Positions 42,377-50,877 of a stretch of 64,000 bases of DNA are shown here, one piece after another. Each line of letters starts with the position of its first letter. Position 1 is the stretch's first letter. Origin of the DNA: Cellulophaga lytica DSM 7489 (GTDB taxonomy: Bacteria; Bacteroidota; Bacteroidia; Flavobacteriales; Flavobacteriaceae); the NCBI RefSeq assembly GCF_000190595.1, contig NC_015167.1, forward strand, positions 1,229,501-1,293,500, read 5' to 3'. Below the pieces are notes generated by a model. It ran no database searches. It was given only the letters and a program-made list of their open reading frames with translations, and had not been told where the DNA came from. Made by a program: the position numbers and the translations under genes.

Positions 42377-44049
42377 TGACAATTAGTAACAAGCAAATAA
42401 TTAGTACAAGTAACACATTACTAAAAATAATGTGTGCCTTAGTGTGCCTTGTTTTTGGTTCATTTTTTAGTTATGCCCAAAACCAACCTAAAATAACAGC
42501 AGATATAGATACTACTGCTATTAGAATTGGTGAGCAAATTAAATATACCATTTTTGTAGATGCAGATTCTACCGCACAAGTGTTGTTCCCTGAAGACCAA
42601 ACCTTTTCTCCTTTAGAAATGGTTGAGGCCTTAGAAATAGATACCACAAAGTATAAAGACCGTATTACATTACAGCGTTCTTATGCCCTTACTCAGTTTG
42701 ATTCTGGTGCTTATACCATTCCTATACAACGTATAGAAATTAATGGTAAAGCTTTTTTTACAGATTCTTTAAGGGTTAATGTTGGTACTGTTAAAGTAGA
42801 TACTTTTGCTCAAAAAATGTACGACATTAAACCACTTATGGAGGTCGAAAAATCTTCTTCATTCCCTTGGTTGCTAGTTAGTATTATTGTAGCTAGTTTA
42901 CTAGTGGTTATAGGTTTAATTTACTGGTTTATTTTACGTAAAAAACCATTAACTGACGAAGAAAAAATAGCGCTATTACCACCATATGACCGAGCAATTA
43001 TAGAACTTAAAAAACTAGAAAATTCTAAATACATTATACAAGATGAGTATAAGGAGTATTACTCTGAGCTTACCACTATTGTACGTTCTTATTTAGAGGA
43101 AGATGTAAAAATATCTGCCCTAGAAAGCACTACAGACCAACTTATTACCAAGCTAGAACTTTTAAAAGATGCAGGGCAATTAAAGTTAGATAATGATACT
43201 ATATCACAATTTAAACGTGTTTTGCAAACTGCAGATTTAGTAAAATTTGCCAAAAAGAAACCAGAAACTTCTATTGCAGAACAAGACCGCGTGGCAATAG
43301 CTCAGATTGTAGAAAAAACACATGAGGCGTTACCAGAGCCTACAGAGGAAGAATTGCTTAAAAATGAAGAATACCTAGAAGAATTAGCGCGTAAAAAAGA
43401 AAAGAAAAAATGGATTATTGCCATTGCCACTTTTGTAGGTGCTTTATTAATTGGTTTAGGGGTCTTAATTAAAGTATATGGCTTTAAAACAGTAAAGGAC
43501 ACAGCTTTAGGCCACCCTGTAAAAGAATTATTAGAGAACGATTGGATACAAAGCTCTTATGGCTACCCACCAATACAAATAGAAACACCAGAGGTTTTAA
43601 TTAGACAAGAAGTTAATTTGCCTCCAGAGGCTAAAGCAAATATTAAAGAACTGCAATTGTTCACCTATAAAAGCAACAAAACACTGTTTGCTGTTAGTGT
43701 TTCATCTGCAACATTTGCTAATCCGCAAACAGAACCAGATTTTAATCAGGTAGCAGAAAAAATATTGGCAGAGTTTGAGGCTTCTGGGACTAAAAATATA
43801 ACCACAAAGCAAGAGGAGTTTAATACATTTTCATCTGACACTAAAGGCTTAAAAATATATGGTTCTGGCAAGTTTAAAATGCCAAATTCTAAAGAATTGG
43901 TTAATGGTGAGTATGCAATAATTTGTTTTGGAGGCAAAGGTTTTCAGCAACAAATACTTGTAACCTACTTGGCAGATGACGAGTATGCACAACAAATTGC
44001 AGATCGCATATTTAATTCAATTGAAGTTAAAGAAGATAAAAAAGAATAA
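42376..44049 (+). CDS. Bat-operon two-TM protein (BatD-like/DUF4381-type)
   Basis: 557 residues: signal peptide (1-34), periplasmic beta-rich part (QPKITADIDTTAIRIGEQIKYTIFVDADS..., about 40-160), TM (about 170-195, WLLVSIIVASLLVVIGLIYWFIL), cytoplasmic helical part (200-330), second TM (about 349-370), and an extracytoplasmic C-terminal domain (380-557, YGYPPIQIETPEVLIRQEVNLPPEAKANIKELQLF). The first half resembles BatD. The C-terminal domain after the second TM is specific to a subset of Bacteroidota. It sits between DUF58 and BatA. Confidence 0.8.
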   Translation: MTISNKQIISTSNTLLKIMCALVCLVFGSFFSYAQNQPKITADIDTTAIRIGEQIKYTIFVDADSTAQVLFPEDQTFSPLEMVEALEIDTTKYKDRITLQRSYALTQFDSGAYTIPIQRIEINGKAFFTDSLRVNVGTVKVDTFAQKMYDIKPLMEVEKSSSFPWLLVSIIVASLLVVIGLIYWFILRKKPLTDEEKIALLPPYDRAIIELKKLENSKYIIQDEYKEYYSELTTIVRSYLEEDVKISALESTTDQLITKLELLKDAGQLKLDNDTISQFKRVLQTADLVKFAKKKPETSIAEQDRVAIAQIVEKTHEALPEPTEEELLKNEEYLEELARKKEKKKWIIAIATFVGALLIGLGVLIKVYGFKTVKDTALGHPVKELLENDWIQSSYGYPPIQIETPEVLIRQEVNLPPEAKANIKELQLFTYKSNKTLFAVSVSSATFANPQTEPDFNQVAEKILAEFEASGTKNITTKQEEFNTFSSDTKGLKIYGSGKFKMPNSKELVNGEYAIICFGGKGFQQQILVTYLADDEYAQQIADRIFNSIEVKEDKKE

Positions 44050-45048
44050 ATGTTAGAGAATATCACTTTTGCAAATCCTCAGCTTTTTTGGTTGCTATTA
44101 TTGCTACCATTGGCTGTGCTATGGTATTTTTTTAAACATAAAGAAGAAACTGCAGCACTAAAAATATCAAGTACACAAGGTTTTACAGATACCAGTATTT
44201 TATCTAAATTAAAACCTATACTTTTTGTTTTACGCTTGTTAGCTATGGCTGCAATAATTACCGCCTTAGCACGCCCACAAACTAAAGACGTTTCTACCAG
44301 AACAAAAACTACTAAGGGTATAGATATTGTTATGGCTATAGATGTATCTTCTAGTATGCTTGCCAGAGATTTAAAACCAGACAGGCTAACTGCCCTTAAA
44401 AAAGTTGCAGCAGATTTTATTAAAAAAAGACCTAATGACCGTATTGGCTTAGTTGCTTATGCTGCTGAAAGTTATACTAAAACACCTATTACTAGTGACA
44501 AGTCTATTGTACTATCATCATTACGCCAAATAACGCACGGGCAATTAGAAGATGGTACCGCAATTGGTATGGGTTTAGCAACGGCTGTTAACCGTTTAAA
44601 AGACAGCAAATCTAAAAGCAAAGTCATAATATTACTTACAGATGGCGTAAACAACTCTGGTTTTATTGAGCCAAAAACTGCAGCAGATTTAGCTGTAGAA
44701 TATAAAATTAAAACATACACCATTGGTTTGGGTACAAATGGTAACGCATTAACTCCAATTGCTTTTAATCCAGACCGTACTTACAGGTATGGTATGAGGC
44801 AAGTAGAAATTGATGAAAAACTGCTGGAAGAAATTGCTACTGTAACAGGCGGACAATATTTTAGAGCTACAGACAATGAAAAGCTTTCCGCTATTTATAA
44901 TGAAATTAATAAGCTAGAAAAAACAGATATTGAAGAAATTAAATATACCAATTTTGAAGAAAAGTTTAGACCATTAATACTGTTAGCTGGTATTTTACTT
45001 TTACTAGAATGGATAATGCGTAACACTTTATTTAGAAGTTTTATCTAA
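44050..45048 (+). CDS. batA: BatA, VWA-domain membrane protein
   Basis: 332 residues. Two N-terminal TMs (FWLLLLLPLAVLWYFF; LFVLRLLAMAAIITALA), then a VWA domain with the metal-ion-dependent adhesion site IDIVMAIDVSSSM (DxSxS) and VIILLTDGVNNSG; C-terminal TM (LILLAGILLLLEWIM). It is part of the Bat aerotolerance complex, with the VWA domain facing the periplasm. Confidence 0.95.
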   Translation: MLENITFANPQLFWLLLLLPLAVLWYFFKHKEETAALKISSTQGFTDTSILSKLKPILFVLRLLAMAAIITALARPQTKDVSTRTKTTKGIDIVMAIDVSSSMLARDLKPDRLTALKKVAADFIKKRPNDRIGLVAYAAESYTKTPITSDKSIVLSSLRQITHGQLEDGTAIGMGLATAVNRLKDSKSKSKVIILLTDGVNNSGFIEPKTAADLAVEYKIKTYTIGLGTNGNALTPIAFNPDRTYRYGMRQVEIDEKLLEEIATVTGGQYFRATDNEKLSAIYNEINKLEKTDIEEIKYTNFEEKFRPLILLAGILLLLEWIMRNTLFRSFI

Positions 45049-45063
45049 GATTAAGAAAGACAA

Positions 45064-46110
45064 ATGATACAAATAGACGAAAAAACATATTTCTATTTAC
45101 TGTTCATCATTCCTGTAATGGTGGTCATCTTTGTGCTGCTTTTAATCTGGAAAAAAAGAGCGCAAAAGAAATTTGCAGATATACACTTACTAAAGCGCTT
45201 AACACCTACTAAATCTACCTTTAAATCAATTTTAAAATTCTGTGTATTTATTTTAGGATTAACACTTTTAATAGTTGGATTGGCAAACCCTAAAATTGGC
45301 ACAAAACTTGAAACTGTAAAAAGAGAAGGTGTAGATATTGTTTTTGCTGTAGATGTATCTAAAAGTATGCTTGCAGAAGACATTGCTCCTAGCAGGTTAG
45401 CTAAAGCAAAGCGTATTGTTTCAGAAATTATTGCGCAACTTGGTAGTGACCGTATTGGTATTATTGCTTACGCAGGGCAAGCGTACCCACAATTACCAAT
45501 TACTACAGATTATGGTGCGGCTAAAATGTTTTTACAAGGTTTAAACACCAATATGCTATCATCCCAAGGTACAGCTATTAACCAAGCGTTAGATTTGGCT
45601 TCTACGTATTATGATGATGATGAGCAAACAAACAGAGTGTTATTTATAATTTCTGACGGAGAAGACCACTCTGAAGGATCTACAGAAGGTGCAGTAGAAA
45701 AAGCAGTAGACCAAGGTATAAAAATATTTACCATTGGGGTTGGCACAGAAAAAGGAGCTCCAATACCTATAAAGCGTAATGGAGTTTTACAAAGTCTTAA
45801 AAAAGACTTACAAGGAGAAGTTGTAATTACAAAACTTAACAAAAGCGTTTTAGAAGATATTGCAGATGAAGGTAATGGCCAATTTATAGATGGTACAAAT
45901 ACTAATGATGCTGTAACTATTATTAAAGAAGAATTAAATAAAATGGATAAAACAGAGTTTGAAGCCAAACAATTTTCTGAGTACAAAGACCAGTTTCAAT
46001 GGTTTATTGGTGCAGGATTGTTGTTTTTATTTATAGATATTTTTCTTTTAGACCGAAAAACAAAATGGCTTCAAAAACTTAATTTGTTTAACGAAAAAGA
46101 AGTAGAATAA
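45064..46110 (+). CDS. batB: BatB, VWA-domain membrane protein
   Basis: 348 residues. Same layout as BatA: N-terminal TMs, MIDAS VDIVFAVDVSKSM, VLFIISDGEDHSEG, and a C-terminal TM (FQWFIGAGLLFLFIDIFLL). Only 15 bases after batA. Confidence 0.95.
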   Translation: MIQIDEKTYFYLLFIIPVMVVIFVLLLIWKKRAQKKFADIHLLKRLTPTKSTFKSILKFCVFILGLTLLIVGLANPKIGTKLETVKREGVDIVFAVDVSKSMLAEDIAPSRLAKAKRIVSEIIAQLGSDRIGIIAYAGQAYPQLPITTDYGAAKMFLQGLNTNMLSSQGTAINQALDLASTYYDDDEQTNRVLFIISDGEDHSEGSTEGAVEKAVDQGIKIFTIGVGTEKGAPIPIKRNGVLQSLKKDLQGEVVITKLNKSVLEDIADEGNGQFIDGTNTNDAVTIIKEELNKMDKTEFEAKQFSEYKDQFQWFIGAGLLFLFIDIFLLDRKTKWLQKLNLFNEKEVE

Positions 46111-46998
46111 ATGAAAAAGCTAGTATACATTGTTTTTTTAATAGGATGCTTTACTTATGCACAAGATGATGCAGACGTTAAAGAAAAAGAAAAAGCATTA
46201 AACACCTCTAAAAATTTAACTTGGGAGGCTAATAAAGAACTATCTGAAAATAATTTTTCACAAGCAGAAGCAAATTACCGTAAAGCAATTTCTAAAAGTT
46301 CAGAAAATGCTGTTGCTCCATATAATTTAGGGAGTGCTTATTACAATAAAGAAACGTATAGTGAAGCTTTTGGCAGGTTTAAGCAAGCTGGTGAGTTAGC
46401 TAGCAGCAAAGCAGATAAACATAAGGCATACCACAATATGGGTAATGTTTTTATGAAAAACAAAGAGTATGAAAAAGCGGTAGAAGCATACAAAGAAGCT
46501 CTTAGAAATAACCCTTCTGATGAAGAAACTAGATACAATTTTGCCTTGGCTAAAGAGCTACTAAAAAAACAACAAGACGAGCAAAAGAAAAACGACCAAA
46601 ACAAGGACGACAAAAAAGACAATAAGGAAGACCAAAAAGATAAAAACGAAGACAAAGAAAAGAACGAAGGGGACGGAGACGATAAAAAAGACGACCAAGG
46701 AAAAGATAAAGATAAAAAAGACGGCGAAGACAAAAAGGATAAAGGGGACGAAGGAGACAAAGAAAATAAAGATGATAAGGACGGCAAAGGTGACGATAAA
46801 AAAGACCAAAAAAAGCCAAATGATAAAGGAGATAAAAAGCCGCAAGACCAACAACAGCAACCAAGGCCTAATCAGCTCTCTAAGCAACAGGTAAAAAACC
46901 TATTAAAAGCTATGGAGAATGAGGAGAAAAAAGTTCAAGAAAAAATGGATGCCCAAAAAGTAAAAGGCGCTAAAGTAAAGAACGAAAAAGATTGGTAA
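46111..46998 (+). CDS. batC: BatC, TPR protein with long Lys/Asp-rich region
   Basis: 295 residues. Signal peptide (1-18), TPR repeats (about 40-145: NFSQAEANYRKAISKSSENAVAPYNLGSAYYNKETYSEAF..., AYHNMGNVFMKNKEYEKAVEAYKEAL). Then about 90 residues (150-245) almost entirely of K, D, E, G, N and Q. The C-terminal helix has QVKNLLKAMENEEKKVQEKMDAQKVKG. The TPR part would hold the Bat proteins together in the periplasm. The low-complexity stretch is longer than usual. It begins one base after batB ends, directly coupled. Confidence 0.92.
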   Translation: MKKLVYIVFLIGCFTYAQDDADVKEKEKALNTSKNLTWEANKELSENNFSQAEANYRKAISKSSENAVAPYNLGSAYYNKETYSEAFGRFKQAGELASSKADKHKAYHNMGNVFMKNKEYEKAVEAYKEALRNNPSDEETRYNFALAKELLKKQQDEQKKNDQNKDDKKDNKEDQKDKNEDKEKNEGDGDDKKDDQGKDKDKKDGEDKKDKGDEGDKENKDDKDGKGDDKKDQKKPNDKGDKKPQDQQQQPRPNQLSKQQVKNLLKAMENEEKKVQEKMDAQKVKGAKVKNEKDW

Positions 46999-47006
46999 TT
47001 AAACAC

Positions 47007-48785
47007 ATGAAAACGAAACTATACATATTATATATTCTAACTTTTTTTACGCTCAGTAGTGCTGTTGCACAAGAAGATAAAGTTACGTTTTCTGTAAAAC
47101 TTAGTAAAGAAAAACTAGGGCTTAATGAGCGTTTAAAGGTAGAGTTTACCACCAATAAACAAGGTGATAATTTTGTTGCTCCTAATTTTAACGGATTTAC
47201 TGTATTAATGGGGCCTGCAACATCTATAAGTAGATCTTGGAACAATGGTAAGCGTAAATTTTCATTATCATACTCTTACATTTTACAGCCTACTACCAAA
47301 GGAAGTATTACTATAGATCCTGCAAAAATTACTATAGATGATCAAGAATATAAATCTGACGCAAAAACTATAACGGTTACAGATGCTGTTGTAAACCCTA
47401 ATGCTCCACCGTCTGCTAACGACATAGCTCAAGAAAATTTACATCTTGTTGCAGAAATAAGCAAACCAAACCCTTATTTAAACGAGGCTATTACAGTTGT
47501 TTATAAAATGTATGTTAGTCCTTCTATAGAGGTGTCTGGTTTCCAAGCTGTAGACAACCCTAAGTACAATAATTTTTGGAGTCAAGATATTCCTGTAAAA
47601 AGATACACAACTAAAGATGATACGTATAAAGGAGAAGAATACAGGTCTGTAATTTTAAAACGTGTTGTTTTGTATCCACAAAAAACAGGCAAACTTACTT
47701 TAGAGCCACTTTCTTTAGACGTTGGTGTGCAAGTACCTACACAACGAAGGGACTTTTTTGGTGGACCAATATACGCACAAGCTAACTTAAGAGTATCTGC
47801 TGGTAACAGGTATATAAACGTCAAACCTTTGCCAGAAGAAGGTAAACCAGCAAGTTTTACAGGTGCTGTAGGAGATTTTAATTTCTTGGTTACCACAAGT
47901 AAAACCCATTTAAATGCTTCAGAATCTCTGCAAGCTAAAGTAGAAATTAACGGAAAAGGTAATTTAAAGTTATTTGATATCCCTACGTTAAATTTACCTG
48001 GTTCATTAGAGGTTTATGATCCTGAACACGACGAAAAAGTAACTACCTCTTACACCGGTATGGAAGGTAAAATTAGTGACAGTTACACTATTGTACCAGA
48101 ATACAGAGGCAAATACCCAATACCTAGTATTGCGTTTAGTTATTTTAACCCTAAAACTAAAAAATACCACACGCTTAACTCAGAAGAATTGGTTATAAAT
48201 GTGGTAGAAGGACCAACTAACACAGAAGATACTGCGGCTAAAAACGCCAACGCAACTACTAAACAAGTTGTAGAAACTAAAGGCAAGCAATTTAATTTTA
48301 TAAAAACGCAAACCACCCTAAAGCCAATTTCTAATACGTACTTTTTTAAGTCTACGGCTTATTATTTATGGTTATTACTGCCTATATTATTAATTCCTAT
48401 AGCTATATTGTTGGGTCGTAAAAGAGAAGCAATGGCATCTGACGTAGTGGGTAACAAAGTTAGAAAAGCAAATAAACTGGCTCGTAAATATTTATCTGCA
48501 GCCAAGAAAACTCTGGGTAAAAAAGAAGCATTTTATGTTGCCCTAGAAAAAGCGTTGCATAATTATTTAAAAGCAAAACTTAAAATTGAAACATCTGATT
48601 TTAGTAAAGATAAAATTACAGATTTACTAAATCAGAAAGGCATAGAACAAAGCACTATAGACGGATTTATATCACTCTTAAAAAACTGTGAAATGGCACG
48701 TTATAGTCCGTTTTCTAATGTGCAAATGCAACAAGATTACAATAAAGCAAGTGAAGTAATTTCACAAATGGATAAACAATTATAA
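47007..48785 (+). CDS. batD: BatD, large periplasmic/membrane protein
   Basis: 592 residues from the ATG at 47007, where a signal peptide starts (KTKLYILYILTFFTLSSAVAQ); a TTG five codons upstream overlaps batC. The long beta-rich part matches BatD: KVTFSVKLSKEKLGLNERLKVEFTTN, GPATSISRSWNNGKRKFSLSYSYILQPTTKG, SGFQAVDNPKYNNFWSQDI. A TM at about 448-468 (YYLWLLLPILLIPIAILLG) precedes a cytosolic helical tail. Expected to interact with BatA/B. Confidence 0.93.
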   Translation: MKTKLYILYILTFFTLSSAVAQEDKVTFSVKLSKEKLGLNERLKVEFTTNKQGDNFVAPNFNGFTVLMGPATSISRSWNNGKRKFSLSYSYILQPTTKGSITIDPAKITIDDQEYKSDAKTITVTDAVVNPNAPPSANDIAQENLHLVAEISKPNPYLNEAITVVYKMYVSPSIEVSGFQAVDNPKYNNFWSQDIPVKRYTTKDDTYKGEEYRSVILKRVVLYPQKTGKLTLEPLSLDVGVQVPTQRRDFFGGPIYAQANLRVSAGNRYINVKPLPEEGKPASFTGAVGDFNFLVTTSKTHLNASESLQAKVEINGKGNLKLFDIPTLNLPGSLEVYDPEHDEKVTTSYTGMEGKISDSYTIVPEYRGKYPIPSIAFSYFNPKTKKYHTLNSEELVINVVEGPTNTEDTAAKNANATTKQVVETKGKQFNFIKTQTTLKPISNTYFFKSTAYYLWLLLPILLIPIAILLGRKREAMASDVVGNKVRKANKLARKYLSAAKKTLGKKEAFYVALEKALHNYLKAKLKIETSDFSKDKITDLLNQKGIEQSTIDGFISLLKNCEMARYSPFSNVQMQQDYNKASEVISQMDKQL

Positions 48786-48787
48786 TT

Positions 48788-49540
48788 ATGAAAAAAATAC
48801 TATTTATACTTGTTTTATGCGTTTCGTTTTTGGGATATTCTCAAAACAACGACCTATTTAAAAAAGCTACTGATGCTTATAATAATGGCAAGTATGATGC
48901 TGCTATAAAAGATTATCTACAAATAATTGACAACGGCAAGCACTCTGCAGAGCTTTACTACAACCTAGGAAACTCTTACTACAAGCTTAATAAGGTTGCT
49001 CCTAGTATTTACTATTATGAAAAAGCACTATTACTAAAACCAAATGACAGCGAAATAAAAAATAACTTAGCGTATGCAAAAAATATGACTTTAGATGTTA
49101 TTAACCCTTTGCCGGTTACTACACTAAAATCTATTTACAATAAAGTAGTTGGTCATTTTAATTTTGACCAATGGGCATACTTAAGCGTTGTGCTAATAAT
49201 TTTGTTTGTTATTAGTTATATTGCTTTTAAGTTTTTTAATTACTCTACTAAAAAAAGAATTTCGTTTGTAGCAAGCATCACCTTTTTACTTTTATCAATT
49301 ACAGCAATTACAGCTGCATATTTAAATTATTCTGATTTTAAAAAAAATAGACCTGCAATTGTTTTTAATGAAGAATCTTTAGTATTAGAGGAACCAAATA
49401 CTAGAAGCAAAGAAGTATTTAGACTACATGAGGGCACTAAAGTTTTTGTACTTGACGAATTAAAACAGTATTATAAAATAAAATTAGCTGACGGCAAAAC
49501 GGGCTGGATTTCATCTGAAGAAATAAAAGAAATTAAATAA
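48788..49540 (+). CDS. batE: BatE, TPR/SH3 protein
   Basis: 250 residues. Signal peptide (1-19), TPR part (KYDAAIKDYLQIIDNGKHSAELYYNLGNSYYKLNKVAPSIYYYEKALLLKPNDSEIKNNLAYA), two TMs (about 126-150 and 158-180), then an SH3-like domain (about 198-248, VLEEPNTRSKEVFRLHEGTKVFVLDELKQYYKI ... GKTGWI). Last gene of the Bat operon; begins two bases after batD. Confidence 0.93.
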   Translation: MKKILFILVLCVSFLGYSQNNDLFKKATDAYNNGKYDAAIKDYLQIIDNGKHSAELYYNLGNSYYKLNKVAPSIYYYEKALLLKPNDSEIKNNLAYAKNMTLDVINPLPVTTLKSIYNKVVGHFNFDQWAYLSVVLIILFVISYIAFKFFNYSTKKRISFVASITFLLLSITAITAAYLNYSDFKKNRPAIVFNEESLVLEEPNTRSKEVFRLHEGTKVFVLDELKQYYKIKLADGKTGWISSEEIKEIK

Positions 49541-49579
49541 CTTTACGTTTATTACAACCTAATTTAAATTTCAGTTTTA

Positions 49580-49587
49580 TACATTTG
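49580..49587 (+). promoter_or_regulatory. -7 element upstream of small ORF
   Basis: TACATTTG matches TAnnTTTG, 18 bases before the ATG at 49605. Confidence 0.5.
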
Positions 49588-49604
49588 CCCTCCTAAAATT
49601 TATA

Positions 49605-49880
49605 ATGTTCAAAAAGTTTTCATCCATATTTTTAGCAATTTTACTCGTTGGTTTTATTATTACTCCAACCGTGCTTTTGCATTTAGATGATAGCATAGAA
49701 ATATCTATAACACTTAATTCTGGTGAGGATGAAGAGTGCAACTCTTTAGAGATTATATCTTCAACCACTAATTGGACTTTTTTACACCCTTTTACATCTA
49801 GTATTACACCAGTTTATTATAGTAAAACCTATTCTAAACCACATTTTAACCTACTATTGCCACCTCCAGAGCTAAGTTAA
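49605..49880 (+). CDS. Small hypothetical membrane-anchored protein
   Basis: 91 residues. Hydrophobic N-terminal helix (FSSIFLAILLVGFIITPTVLLHL, a likely signal anchor), followed by DDSIEISITLNSGEDEECNS and a Pro/Tyr-rich tail ending LLPPPELS. A promoter element lies 18 bases upstream. Short proteins with this start and an HLDD/IDD motif occur in flavobacteria, but no function is known to me. It is 245 bases before carbonic anhydrase. Confidence 0.6.
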   Translation: MFKKFSSIFLAILLVGFIITPTVLLHLDDSIEISITLNSGEDEECNSLEIISSTTNWTFLHPFTSSITPVYYSKTYSKPHFNLLLPPPELS

Positions 49881-50014
49881 CACTTGGTTATATTTTAGCT
49901 TTTTTAGACTAAAATACACTACACCCAAAAAGTAAAACGGTACTTTTAAGTCAAATTATTTTACATCTATTTTTAGTTTTAAACTTAGTGTTAGAACCAA
50001 AAATTTATCAGCTA

Positions 50015-50022
50015 TAAATTTG
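50015..50022 (+). promoter_or_regulatory. -7 element upstream of carbonic anhydrase
   Basis: TAAATTTG matches TAnnTTTG, 103 bases before the carbonic anhydrase ATG. Confidence 0.4.
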
Positions 50023-50124
50023 CTTTTACGCATATTTACGGACTGACTATTATTAAAATTTAAATTCATTTTTTAGTTTAATATATCAACTAAAAATTCA
50101 ACTTATATAAAACATAATTATTTT

Positions 50125-50754
50125 ATGAAAGCGCATACAAAAGAAACACAAGCTACAATGACACCAGAAAAGTCATTGCAATTTTTAAAAGAAGGAAACC
50201 AAAGATTTCAAAACAATTTAAAAGCTCACCGCAACCTGTTAGAGCAAGTTAATGACACTAGTGAAGGCCAGTTTCCTTTTGCAACAATATTAAGCTGTAT
50301 AGACTCTAGAGTATCTGCAGAATTGGTTTTTGATCAAGGTTTAGGAGATATTTTTAGTGTACGTATTGCAGGTAACTTTGTAAACGAAGATATTTTAGGT
50401 AGTATGGAGTTTGGCTGTAAACTAGCAGGCACAAAACTAATTGTAGTTTTAGGACATACTAGCTGTGGTGCAGTAAAAGGAGCTTGTGATAATGCAGAAT
50501 TAGGAAACTTAACAGCAATGTTAAGCAAAATTAAGCCTGCAGTAGAAGCAGTATCAGAACCAGCAGATGAAAGCTTACGTAACTCTAAAAACTTAGAATT
50601 TGTAGATAATGTAGCTGCTAAAAACGTACAACTTACTATAGACAGGATTGTTGCAGAAAGTGAAGTTTTAGCAGATATGCAAAGCAAAGGAGAAATTAAA
50701 ATAGTTGGTGCTATGTATGATATTAACTCTGGTGCTGTTACTTTTTTTGAGTAA
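50125..50754 (+). CDS. Beta-class carbonic anhydrase
   Basis: 209 residues. Zinc ligands Cys58 (SCIDSR), His111 and Cys114 (GHTSCGAVKGA), with the Asp60-Arg62 dyad, are all present. It interconverts CO2 and bicarbonate in the cytoplasm. The next gene, a SulP transporter, starts about 120 bases later, a common pairing suggesting bicarbonate uptake or pH/inorganic-carbon supply for anaplerosis. Confidence 0.96.
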   Translation: MKAHTKETQATMTPEKSLQFLKEGNQRFQNNLKAHRNLLEQVNDTSEGQFPFATILSCIDSRVSAELVFDQGLGDIFSVRIAGNFVNEDILGSMEFGCKLAGTKLIVVLGHTSCGAVKGACDNAELGNLTAMLSKIKPAVEAVSEPADESLRNSKNLEFVDNVAAKNVQLTIDRIVAESEVLADMQSKGEIKIVGAMYDINSGAVTFFE

Positions 50755-50877
50755 TTAAACTAAAAAATAACACAAACTACTTTTTAGTAGTTCTATCATT
50801 TTTATTGTATATTATATAACTATTTAGTTCAATTTTTTTGATTGGTAATTGTTCTAAAAAAAAATCAATTTAAATCT

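Noticed and set aside
46341-46887. Long minus-strand open frames opposite batC
   Set aside because: They arise from the K/D/E repeats of batC read in reverse (Ser/Leu/Phe-rich low complexity), not from independent coding.
50775-50792. AACTAC/GTAGTT hairpin after carbonic anhydrase
   Set aside because: Only six pairs and no T-run directly after; too weak to call a terminator.
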